Shown here: one piece after another, positions 1 through 6,338 of the stretch
Numbering within the stretch: the first letter of the stretch is position 1
Layout: every line of letters starts with the position of its first letter
Assembly (NCBI GenBank): GCA_002422985.1
Contig: DITZ01000072.1
Coordinates: 26,784-40,456, forward strand
Origin: Sphingomonadales bacterium UBA6171
Lineage (GTDB): Bacteria > Pseudomonadota > Alphaproteobacteria > Sphingomonadales > Sphingomonadaceae
DNA: 13,673 bases
Direction: 5' to 3'
The notes under the pieces: model-generated
Database searches by the model: none
What the model was told of the DNA's origin: nothing
Seen by the model: only the letters and a program-made list of their open reading frames with translations
Made by a program: the position numbers and the translations under genes

Positions 1-401
1 TCGTTGCGGGTGCCGGTCGGGGCGTCCAGCAGTTCGCGCAGAAAGGCGCCCTTGTCCACGGTTGTCGTGCCGCCGGACGCCGGGTTGGCGGCGGTGTTGC
101 GGATGGCCGGATCGGTGCGGTTGGCGCCGGCGGCTTGCAGCAGCCTGTCCTCTATCGCCGAGCGCGGCGGCAGGCGGACGCCGGGGCCGAACAGCGCGTC
201 CAGCGCCTGTTGCTGGCTGTCGGCCGGCAGCGGGCGGGGCGCACCGGGCTTGGGCGGGGCGAGCGCATAATCGGGCGGGATCACCAGCGGTGCCTGACGG
301 CCGACGGCAAATTCGTCCGGGCGCTTGCGGTTGGCAATATCGCCGCCGCCGCAGGCGGTTAGAAGCAGGCCGGAGGCCGCGATCAGGATGATGTGACGCA
401 T
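1..401 (-). CDS. DUF3035-family lipoprotein (partial, C-terminus missing)
   Basis: Seen: an open frame from ATG at 401-399 runs off the left edge (133 complete codons, no stop). The first 17 residues form a lipoprotein signal: a short hydrophobic stretch ending in the lipobox L-T-A-C with Cys17, followed by three glycines. The mature part is rich in Pro and Ala and contains RPDEFAV near residues 27-33 and a PPDYALAPP segment near residues 42-50. Known: this RPDEF/PPDYAL pattern is the hallmark of the alphaproteobacterial DUF3035 family, small outer-membrane lipoproteins. Some annotations link the family to BamF of the beta-barrel assembly machine, which I cannot confirm. Context: it starts 3 bases after the lspA stop, so it is co-transcribed with the peptidase that should cleave its own signal. 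No strong Shine-Dalgarno sequence lies directly upstream, which suggests translational coupling to lspA. Confidence 0.8.
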   Translation of the reverse strand, partial: MRHIILIAASGLLLTACGGGDIANRKRPDEFAVGRQAPLVIPPDYALAPPKPGAPRPLPADSQQQALDALFGPGVRLPPRSAIEDRLLQAAGANRTDPAIRNTAANPASGGTTTVDKGAFLRELLDAPTGTRN

Positions 402-404
402 ATC

Positions 405-884
405 TTAGCTTTCGGCCTTTTTTTCTGAACCGCCCATGAGCGCGCGGGTGAACAGGATCACCACCCCCAGGCTGATGGCGGCATCTGCCACGTTGAATAC
501 ATAGAATGACCGCTCGCCGATATGCAAATGCACGAAATCGACGACGAAACCGAAGCGGATGCGATCAAGGATATTGCCCAGCGCGCCGCCCAGCACCAGA
601 CCCAGCGCCAGCCGTTCCTGCCAGTGAATCGGGCGCGTCGCCCAATAGGCGACAAAGGCGGCGATGGCAGCGGTGAGGCCGGTCAGCAGCCAGCGCGACA
701 GGCTGGAATCGGCGGTGAGCAGCCCCATGGAAACGCCGCGATTTTCCACCCAGGTGAGCGAGAAAAAGGGGAGGATCGGGATGGTGTGGCGGCTTGCCAG
801 CTCTACCCCATGGATGATCCACCATTTCACCAGCTGATCGATGACGAACAGCGCCAGCGCCAGCAGATAGGGCCAGTGCCTCAT
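405..884 (-). CDS. lspA: Lipoprotein signal peptidase (signal peptidase II)
   Basis: Inner-membrane aspartyl peptidase that cuts the signal peptide of diacylglyceryl-modified prolipoproteins just before the lipobox cysteine. The 159-residue product is a usual length for the family. Four hydrophobic segments are visible (about residues 5-22, 62-82, 91-107, 128-147). The family motifs are in order: DQLVKW near residue 16, VENRGVSMG near 47-54, GNILDR at 103-108, VVDF with Asp116 and FNVAD with Asp134. Asp116 and Asp134 should be the catalytic pair. The start at 884 is chosen because it gives an ATGA overlap with the ileS stop and a normal N-terminus. An in-frame ATG at 923 would add 13 Arg-rich residues and overlap ileS by 43 bases. 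Second gene of ileS-lspA-lipoprotein. Confidence 0.96.
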   Translation of the reverse strand: MRHWPYLLALALFVIDQLVKWWIIHGVELASRHTIPILPFFSLTWVENRGVSMGLLTADSSLSRWLLTGLTAAIAAFVAYWATRPIHWQERLALGLVLGGALGNILDRIRFGFVVDFVHLHIGERSFYVFNVADAAISLGVVILFTRALMGGSEKKAES

Positions 885-3736
885 GCGCCCTGCCCCGCGA
901 CCGCTTCGTCGCAGCGGCCACAAAGGCCGGCGGCGTTGACATCGGGCAGGTGCCGCCAGCAGCGATCGCAGCGGCTGAGATCGGTGCGGCTGACTTGGAC
1001 CCTGATCCCTTCGACAAGTTCATCGTAGGTTGGATTTTCGGATAGCTCATTGTCTGAAATGGTCACACGGGAAACGATGCACATTTCTGAAAATGTACCC
1101 TCACCGAGAAGTCTGACCGCAAGGATATCTAGTCCATCGTCTAACACGATATGAACTTTAGCTTCCAAGCTGGAGCCGATGACCTTGTTTCTGCGCAGTG
1201 GTTCAATCGCCCCGTTAACAATTCTGCGAAGACGGAGCAATCTCGAAAACCGGTCTTCCAGCGCGGTATCGCGCCATTCCGGGCAGATGTCGGCATAGCG
1301 GCCCTGATGGATGGAGCCGGGGCGGCCGCGCTGTTCGAAGGCTTCTTCGGTGGTGAACACCAGCACCGGCGCGAGCCAGCCGGCAAGCGCATCGAACAGC
1401 GTGGCCAGCACCGTGCGATAGGCGCGGCGGGTGGGGTGGCGCGGGTCGTCGCAATAGAGACTGTCTTTGCGCACATCGAAGAAGAAGGCGGAGAGGTCGC
1501 CGTTCACAAAAGCGCTGATGGCGGCCATCATCCTGGCAAAGGCATGCACCTCGATATGCGCCTTCACCTCGGCATCGACCGCGGCGAGGCGGGAGAGGAG
1601 CCAGCGTTCCAGCACCGGCATGTCGGCGACCGGCACGGCTTCGGCATCGCTGTAGCCATCGAGCGCGCCAAGCAGATAGCGCAGCGTGTTCCTGAGCTTC
1701 CGGTAGCTGTCCACCGTGGTCTGCATCGCGGCCTTGCCGAAGCGCTGGTCTTCCGATGTGTCGGTGGAGGCCACCCAGAGGCGGAGGATATCGACGCCCG
1801 AATCGCGGATGATCGACTGCGGATCGACCACATTGCCCAGCGACTTGGACATTTTGCGGCCCTTGTCGTCCAGCGTCATGCCATGGGTGAGCACGGCCTT
1901 ATAGGGTGCCCGCCCGCGCGTGCCGCAGCTTTCCAGCAAGGAGGACTGGAACCAGCCGCGATGCTGATCCGAGCCTTCCAGATAGAGATCGGCCTGCGTC
2001 GCCCCCAGCCGCGCTTCGGTGACAAAGGCGTGGGTGGAGCCGCTGTCGAACCAGACGTCGAGAATGTCGCTGACCTGCTCATAATCACTGGCGTTGTAAC
2101 CAGGGCCGAGGAAGATTTGCGGGTCGGTGGTCCACCAGGCGTCGGCACCCCCGGCGCTGATCGCGGCGTGGATGCGGGCGTTGACAGCCGCGTCCTGCAA
2201 ATAGTCGCCGCTGCCCTTTTTCACGAACAGGGTGATCGGCACGCCCCAGGCGCGCTGGCGGCTGAGCACCCAGTCGGGCCGCCCCTCCACCATGGCGCGG
2301 ATGCGGTTTTCGCCTTGCGCGGGAAACCAGCGGGTTTCGCTGATCGCCTTCAGGGCCCGGCCGCGCAGCGTGGTGCCGTCGCCAAGATCATGGTCCATCG
2401 CGACGAACCATTGCGGCGTGCAGCGATAGATCAGCCTGGCTTTGGAGCGCCAGCTGTGCGGGTAGCTGTGGCGATAGTCGGCCGACGCGGCCAGCAGCGC
2501 ACCGGCCTCACGCAGCGCGGTGCAGATCGGGCCATCGGGCGCGTTGACCTTATAGACATGCTGACCGCCGACGATCGGCCAGTCGGCTTCATAGCTGCCA
2601 TCGGGGCCGACAACGAACTTCGGCTCGATGCCGTGCGCCTTGCACAGGAAGAAGTCATCCTCGCCATGATCGGGCGCCATATGGACAAGCCCGGTGCCGG
2701 CGTCGGTGGTGACGAAATCGCCGGGGAGAAGCGGGCGGGGTTCGGCGAAGAAGCCGCCGAGATGGTGGAGCGGGTGGCGGGCGATGGCACCGGCGAGGGC
2801 TGCGCCTTTACCGGTCCAATCAAATATTAGCGTTTGTCGGCCGCCTCCACGTTGCACCAAAGGCGCTACATCTGTGCGATCGAAGAAAGCATCGAGTAAT
2901 GGAGTTGCCACCAAGAAACGGCGGCCATCCATTGCCGTGAAACAATGATACTCGACATCCTCCCCATAGGCCAAAGCCCGGTTCACCGGCAGCGTCCAGG
3001 GCGTCGTCGTCCAGATCACCGCATAGGCACCAACCAGTTCCGGCGCATTGGGCGCTTCCACTATCTCAAACGCCACATCCACCTGCGTGGAGATGATCTC
3101 CTCATACTCCACCTCCGCTTCCGCCAGCGCGGTCTGCTCCACCGGGGACCACATCACCGGCTTGGCGCCGCGATAGAGCTGGCCGCTCTCGGCGAATTTC
3201 ATCAGCTCGCCGGCGATGGTGGCTTCGGCGCTGAAATCCATGGTGAGGTAGGGCTTGTCCCACTCGCCCCAGATGCCCAGCCGTTGCAGCTGCTCGCGCT
3301 GCACATTCACCCAATGGGCGGCATAATCGCGGCAAGCGGCGCGGAACTCCAGAAAGGGGATTTCGCCCTTCTTGATGCCCTTGGCGCGGTTCAGTTCCTC
3401 CACCCGCCATTCGATCGGCAGGCCGTGGCAATCCCAGCCGGGGATATAGGGCGCGTCGAACCCCAGCATGGTGCGGGTGCGCACCACCAGATCCTTCAGG
3501 ATATGGTTCATCGCATGGCCCAGATGCATGTCGCCATTGGCATAGGGCGGGCCATCGTGCAGGATCCAGCGCGGTGCGCCTTCGCGCTGCGCACGCAGCA
3601 CGGCATGGGCGTCCTCCTCGCGCCAGCGCTGCAACAGGCGCGGTTCGGTGGTGGCAAGCCCGGCCTTCATGGGGAAGGCGGTGGTGGGCAGGAAAACGGT
3701 GTGGCGGTAATCTGCCGCCTTGCTAGTGTCGCTCAT
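881..3736 (-). CDS. ileS: Isoleucyl-tRNA synthetase
   Basis: Class I aminoacyl-tRNA synthetase that charges tRNA-Ile and edits misactivated valine; cytoplasmic. The 951 residues match full-length bacterial IleS. Visible in order: the HIGH-type motif HLGH at 71-74 after PPYANGD; PGWDCHGLPIE near 99-109; the CP1 editing domain with TTTPWTLP at 243-250 and GTGLVHMAPDHGEDD near 347-361; DVWFDSGS at 560-567; KMSKS at 628-632; and a C-terminal zinc knuckle with Cys923, Cys926, Cys939 and Cys942. It heads an operon with lspA (4-base overlap), a common arrangement. Start: ATG at 3736 preceded by AGGGGAA. Odd: about 990-1255 (residues about 827-915) and about 2811-2950 (residues about 262-308) have low GC and codons such as AGA, CTA, TTA and ATA that are rare elsewhere in the window. 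All catalytic motifs are intact. Confidence 0.98.
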   Translation of the reverse strand: MSDTSKAADYRHTVFLPTTAFPMKAGLATTEPRLLQRWREEDAHAVLRAQREGAPRWILHDGPPYANGDMHLGHAMNHILKDLVVRTRTMLGFDAPYIPGWDCHGLPIEWRVEELNRAKGIKKGEIPFLEFRAACRDYAAHWVNVQREQLQRLGIWGEWDKPYLTMDFSAEATIAGELMKFAESGQLYRGAKPVMWSPVEQTALAEAEVEYEEIISTQVDVAFEIVEAPNAPELVGAYAVIWTTTPWTLPVNRALAYGEDVEYHCFTAMDGRRFLVATPLLDAFFDRTDVAPLVQRGGGRQTLIFDWTGKGAALAGAIARHPLHHLGGFFAEPRPLLPGDFVTTDAGTGLVHMAPDHGEDDFFLCKAHGIEPKFVVGPDGSYEADWPIVGGQHVYKVNAPDGPICTALREAGALLAASADYRHSYPHSWRSKARLIYRCTPQWFVAMDHDLGDGTTLRGRALKAISETRWFPAQGENRIRAMVEGRPDWVLSRQRAWGVPITLFVKKGSGDYLQDAAVNARIHAAISAGGADAWWTTDPQIFLGPGYNASDYEQVSDILDVWFDSGSTHAFVTEARLGATQADLYLEGSDQHRGWFQSSLLESCGTRGRAPYKAVLTHGMTLDDKGRKMSKSLGNVVDPQSIIRDSGVDILRLWVASTDTSEDQRFGKAAMQTTVDSYRKLRNTLRYLLGALDGYSDAEAVPVADMPVLERWLLSRLAAVDAEVKAHIEVHAFARMMAAISAFVNGDLSAFFFDVRKDSLYCDDPRHPTRRAYRTVLATLFDALAGWLAPVLVFTTEEAFEQRGRPGSIHQGRYADICPEWRDTALEDRFSRLLRLRRIVNGAIEPLRRNKVIGSSLEAKVHIVLDDGLDILAVRLLGEGTFSEMCIVSRVTISDNELSENPTYDELVEGIRVQVSRTDLSRCDRCWRHLPDVNAAGLCGRCDEAVAGQGA

Positions 3737-3801
3737 GGGCGCTTCCCCTAGGGCGGCGGCGACGAAGAGGCAAGGTGGGGCTGCAAATGCAGTGCAAAGA
3801 C

Positions 3802-3807
3802 ATTATA
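3802..3807 (-). promoter_or_regulatory. Candidate -10 element for ileS-lspA
   Basis: Read on the minus strand this is a perfect TATAAT about 65 bases upstream of the ileS ATG, in an AT-rich stretch (about 3802-3844) shared with the divergent bfr gene. No good -35 hexamer sits 16-18 bases upstream, so this is a candidate only. The resulting leader would contain the inverted repeat CTGCA-AA-TGCAG at 3781-3792. Confidence 0.45.
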
Positions 3808-3846
3808 GGTTAAATATCTGTTTTTATTTTACTTTTATATAAAAGC

Positions 3847-3859
3847 GCCCTATCAGGGC
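3847..3859 (+). repeat. Short inverted repeat in the bfr leader
   Basis: GCCCT, a 3-base spacer ATC, then AGGGC: a perfect 5-bp inverted repeat between the AT-rich promoter stretch and the bfr ribosome binding site (AAGGAG near 3876). It could be an operator half-site pair or a small RNA hairpin. It does not resemble a Fur or Irr box that I recognise. Confidence 0.3.
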
Positions 3860-3887
3860 AGAATATTGCAGACAAGGAGCATAGGCC

Positions 3888-4367
3888 ATGAAGGGCGACG
3901 CCAGGACATTGGAATTTCTGAACGCCATCCTGAAGGGTGAGCTGACGGCCATCAATCAATATTTCCTGCACTACCGGATGCTGAAGAATTGGGGCATCCA
4001 CAAGCTGGCGGCCTATGAATATCAGGAATCCATTGATGAAATGAAACATGCGGACAGGCTGATGGACCGCATCCTGTTTCTGGAAGGGCTGCCCAATCTG
4101 CAATCGCTGAACCGCCTGCGCATCGGCGAGAATGTGCCGGAGATTCTGGCGGCGGATCTGGAGCTGGAATATGAGGCGCTGAACCTGCTGCGCGAAGCGA
4201 TTCCCTATTCCGAAAGCATCCGCGATTTCGGCACGCGCGAACTGCTGGTGGAAATCCTGGAAGCCGAAGAAGAACATGTGGATTTCATCGAGACACAGCA
4301 GCAGATGATCAGGGATCAGGGCTTGCAGAATTATATCCAGTTGCAGTCTGAGGCGGCCGGTTCGTAG
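3888..4367 (+). CDS. bfr: Bacterioferritin (haem-type)
   Basis: Iron-storage protein that oxidises Fe(II) at a di-iron centre and stores ferric mineral inside a 24-subunit cytoplasmic shell. The product is 159 residues, the standard length. All six ferroxidase ligands are at canonical positions: Glu18, Glu51, His54, Glu94, Glu127 and His130. Met52, the residue that coordinates haem between two subunits in bacterioferritins, is present, so this is Bfr rather than a non-haem ferritin. Start: the first ATG, preceded by AAGGAG at about 3876. It is a single-gene unit, divergent from ileS across an AT-rich region and closed by an intrinsic terminator. Odd: no Bfd-type ferredoxin gene lies beside it, although such a partner is often adjacent in other bacteria. 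Iron-dependent control is likely from family knowledge but I see no recognisable iron-regulator box. Confidence 0.97.
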   Translation: MKGDARTLEFLNAILKGELTAINQYFLHYRMLKNWGIHKLAAYEYQESIDEMKHADRLMDRILFLEGLPNLQSLNRLRIGENVPEILAADLELEYEALNLLREAIPYSESIRDFGTRELLVEILEAEEEHVDFIETQQQMIRDQGLQNYIQLQSEAAGS

Positions 4368-4391
4368 CGCTGCCGCGGCACAGGGCGGACA

Positions 4392-4418
4392 GGGCGGGGA
4401 GATTTTCCCGCCCTTTTT
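4392..4418 (+). terminator. Intrinsic terminator after bfr
   Basis: GGGCGGG at 4392-4398 pairs with CCCGCCC at 4407-4413. One G-T and one A-T pair extend the stem, leaving loop GATT, and five T residues follow at 4414-4418. The T tract follows the stem only on the plus strand, so it serves bfr. It ends 3 bases before the stop codon of the convergent PEP-CTERM gene. Confidence 0.85.
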
Positions 4419-4421
4419 CCA

Positions 4422-5534
4422 TCAGGCCGCCAATCCACGGCGGCGGCGCAGCGTGGCACCCACAAGGCCGAAGCCGCTGATCATCATGGCCCAGCTGGCG
4501 GGTTCGGGCACCATCTGGAAGGCGGACACCTGATCGAACACGCCGGCGTCGATGGCGAGCGAATAGGCGTCGTCGCCCCAGCCAAAATCATAGTCGAGCG
4601 CCATCGGGCCCAGCGACCAGCTGCCAAGCGCGCTCATACCGACACCGGGGAGCAGGCCGGCGAACTGGCCGGTGAGATCGGATCTGGTGACGATGCCATT
4701 TTCAAATTCAAAGACGATGCTGCCGGATTGCAGCGTATACAGCCCAGGAATGTCGAGCGTGAAGCGGCCGGAGAGCGCGTCGATGCTGAGCAGGCCATCC
4801 TCGAAGCTCATGATGCCGATGTTGGTCAGCCCCTCCATATCGAAAGAGAAAAGCGTGCCGCTGGCGGTGCTGCCATCGACCTGATTAATGGCTTCGACAA
4901 TGATCGGATCGCCGGATTTGCAGGCCTTGTTGGCGGTGTTCCATGGCTCAGGAATGACGAAGCCGCCGCCCTCAATTGCGTTGGTACAGCCTTTCAGGTT
5001 CAGCCTCTTGAAGGGTTTGACCTCCAGCTTGCCGGTCCCGGCGGCCACGCCGAAGATTTCCAGCTTGGAGGTGCTGGAGGCGAGCGCGAAGGCCCAGTCT
5101 CCCTTCTTGCCGCCCTTGATATTGGTGAGCGCATGGCCGTTGACACGGACGACCGCTTCATAATGCTGCAAATCGCCGAGCACATCTTTAATGGCGGCGA
5201 AGGATGCGTGCGAATCCTGAAACGCCTCGGCCCAGGCGGTAGCGGCGGTCTTGTCAGTCGCGATGGGCACGCCACCCTGCCCCACCAGGGCCATGACGGT
5301 CGCACCCTCTGTCACCGTGTCAATCGGGGATTTCGAATCCATCGCCACGCCATCCAGACGCCAGGTCCAGTTGGCGCTGAAATCGGTGTGCACCTTGCTG
5401 GGTTTGATGATCATCGGCTTCAGTGCCTGGCCGGGCCTGTTGAGGCCCTTCGACAGATCATAGGTGGCGGCGGTTGACGGACAGGCGGTGGCGAGCAGCA
5501 GCGCGAGCGCCGGACCTGCATAATGGATTTTCAT
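4422..5534 (-). CDS. PEP-CTERM sorting-domain protein of unknown function
   Basis: Predicted exported protein of 370 residues. Seen: an N-terminal signal peptide (Lys2, hydrophobic core about residues 5-17, likely cleavage near A-T-A/T-Y around residues 21-25). At the C-terminus is a PEP-CTERM tail: VPEP at 342-345, WAMM at 348-351, a hydrophobic helix, then four arginines at 363-366. Known: such tails are recognised and cleaved by exosortase in the inner membrane, and the proteins reach the cell surface or matrix. The middle (about residues 45-340) is unfamiliar, rich in Gly, Ser and beta-prone residues, with two cysteines (183, 205) that could form a disulphide. Start at 5534 rather than 5561: GAGGGGG lies 9 bases upstream, and the upstream ATG falls immediately after the -10 box, before the expected transcription start. 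No exosortase gene is in view. Confidence 0.85.
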   Translation of the reverse strand: MKIHYAGPALALLLATACPSTAATYDLSKGLNRPGQALKPMIIKPSKVHTDFSANWTWRLDGVAMDSKSPIDTVTEGATVMALVGQGGVPIATDKTAATAWAEAFQDSHASFAAIKDVLGDLQHYEAVVRVNGHALTNIKGGKKGDWAFALASSTSKLEIFGVAAGTGKLEVKPFKRLNLKGCTNAIEGGGFVIPEPWNTANKACKSGDPIIVEAINQVDGSTASGTLFSFDMEGLTNIGIMSFEDGLLSIDALSGRFTLDIPGLYTLQSGSIVFEFENGIVTRSDLTGQFAGLLPGVGMSALGSWSLGPMALDYDFGWGDDAYSLAIDAGVFDQVSAFQMVPEPASWAMMISGFGLVGATLRRRRGLAA

Positions 5535-5563
5535 GGTAGCAATCCCCCTCTTACCCACCATCC

Positions 5564-5593
5564 ATTGTAGGCGTTAAGGGGCCGATTCGTCAA
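5564..5593 (-). promoter_or_regulatory. Promoter of the PEP-CTERM gene
   Basis: On the minus strand TTGACG (plus-strand 5593-5588) and TACAAT (5569-5564) are separated by 18 bases. Each hexamer differs from the housekeeping sigma-factor consensus by one base. Transcription would start near 5557, about 23 bases before the ATG at 5534. This supports the downstream start codon and shows the gene need not depend on the ptsH operon behind it. Confidence 0.7.
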
Positions 5594-5627
5594 TTGTCCA
5601 TGCTTCTGACGAAACAATATTCAGTCC

Positions 5628-5897
5628 TCAATCCTCTCCGAAACGGCCTTCCACCAGGGCAATGATCGCGGCCATGGCTTCATCCGCCTGCGCGCCTTCT
5701 GCCCGGACGCTGATGGAATCGCCGCAGGCGGCGGCCAGCATCATCAGGCCCATGATCGAGGTGCCCACCACATCGGCGCCATCGTGCGACACGGTGACGG
5801 TGGCGTCAAAGCCGCTCGCGACGGTGACGAAGCGGGCGCTGGCGCGGGCGTGCAGGCCGCGCTTGTTGGTGATCTGCAATTCGACCGGCCCGGCCAT
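5628..5897 (-). CDS. ptsH: Phosphocarrier protein HPr
   Basis: Small phosphotransferase-system protein that takes phosphate from enzyme I on a histidine and passes it to EIIA; it can also be phosphorylated on a serine by HprK. From the ATG at 5897 it has 89 residues. RGLHARAS carries the active His16, and GTSIMGLMML carries the regulatory Ser47 (equivalent to Ser46 of Gram-positive HPr), matching the HPr kinase gene in the same operon. Start: AAGGGGG at 5910-5904 is 6 bases from the ATG at 5897 but directly abuts the in-frame ATG at 5903, so I prefer 5897; 5903 would add two residues. It lies 34 bases after the EIIA gene. No ptsI (enzyme I) follows in the window. Confidence 0.95.
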   Translation of the reverse strand: MAGPVELQITNKRGLHARASARFVTVASGFDATVTVSHDGADVVGTSIMGLMMLAAACGDSISVRAEGAQADEAMAAIIALVEGRFGED

Positions 5898-5931
5898 TCC
5901 CATCCCCCTTGTTCCCCTGCCCTGTTCCGGG

Positions 5932-6336
5932 TCAGGCAGCCTCCCCCAGCAGGCGGCTGGCGACCGAGATATATTTGCGGCCGGCTTCCTGCGCCATGTC
6001 CACCGCCTCCCCCACCGTTTTCACATTGCGGACACTGGCCAGCTTGATGAGCATCGGCAGGTTGATGCCGGCAATCACCTCTGTATTGGGCCGGCCCAGC
6101 AGCGAAATTGCGAGGTTCGAAGGTGTGCCGCCGAACATGTCCGTCAACAGAATAACGCCCTTGCCCATGTCCACCGCTTCGGCCGCCGTGGCGATTTCCT
6201 GCCGTTTCTGATCCATGTCGTCATTGGCTTCGATGCACACGGCCTGGCATTGTTCCTGCGCGCCCACGACATGTTCCATGGCAGAAATAAATTCGGCCGC
6301 AAGCCGGCCGTGTGTCACCAGGACCATTCCGATCAT
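5932..6336 (-). CDS. manX: PTS EIIA component, mannose/fructose (EIIA-Man) family
   Basis: EIIA-Man-type protein that accepts phosphate from HPr. The 134-residue product is a stand-alone EIIA domain: MIGMVLVTHGRLA at the N-terminus with the expected phosphorylated His9; LLTDMFGGTPSN in the middle, the family's conserved nucleation motif; and a C-terminal AGRKYISVA segment. Known: in Alphaproteobacteria this gene lies between hprK and the HPr gene (manX in rhizobia) and there are often no EIIB or EIIC permease genes, so its role is taken to be regulatory rather than transport. Start: the ATG at 6336 has AAGGA five bases upstream and begins 2 bases after the rapZ stop. An ATG at 6342 would overlap rapZ by 4 bases but has no spacing from the Shine-Dalgarno sequence. 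Confidence 0.93.
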   Translation of the reverse strand: MIGMVLVTHGRLAAEFISAMEHVVGAQEQCQAVCIEANDDMDQKRQEIATAAEAVDMGKGVILLTDMFGGTPSNLAISLLGRPNTEVIAGINLPMLIKLASVRNVKTVGEAVDMAQEAGRKYISVASRLLGEAA

Positions 6337-6338
6337 CG

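Noticed and set aside
1151..2830. Plus-strand open frame of 559 codons opposite ileS
   Set aside because: Antisense shadow of a gene with all IleS motifs. It ends near 2830, inside the second low-GC patch, where lower GC allows stop codons to appear.
5481..5484. Lipobox-like A-T-A-C in the PEP-CTERM protein signal peptide
   Set aside because: The -3 residue and the following Pro are poor for signal peptidase II, a better signal peptidase I site follows, and a PEP-CTERM tail implies the exosortase route.
5535..5561. Upstream ATG at 5561 as start of the PEP-CTERM gene
   Set aside because: It lies directly behind the predicted -10 element, so it would precede the transcription start, and it has no Shine-Dalgarno sequence.
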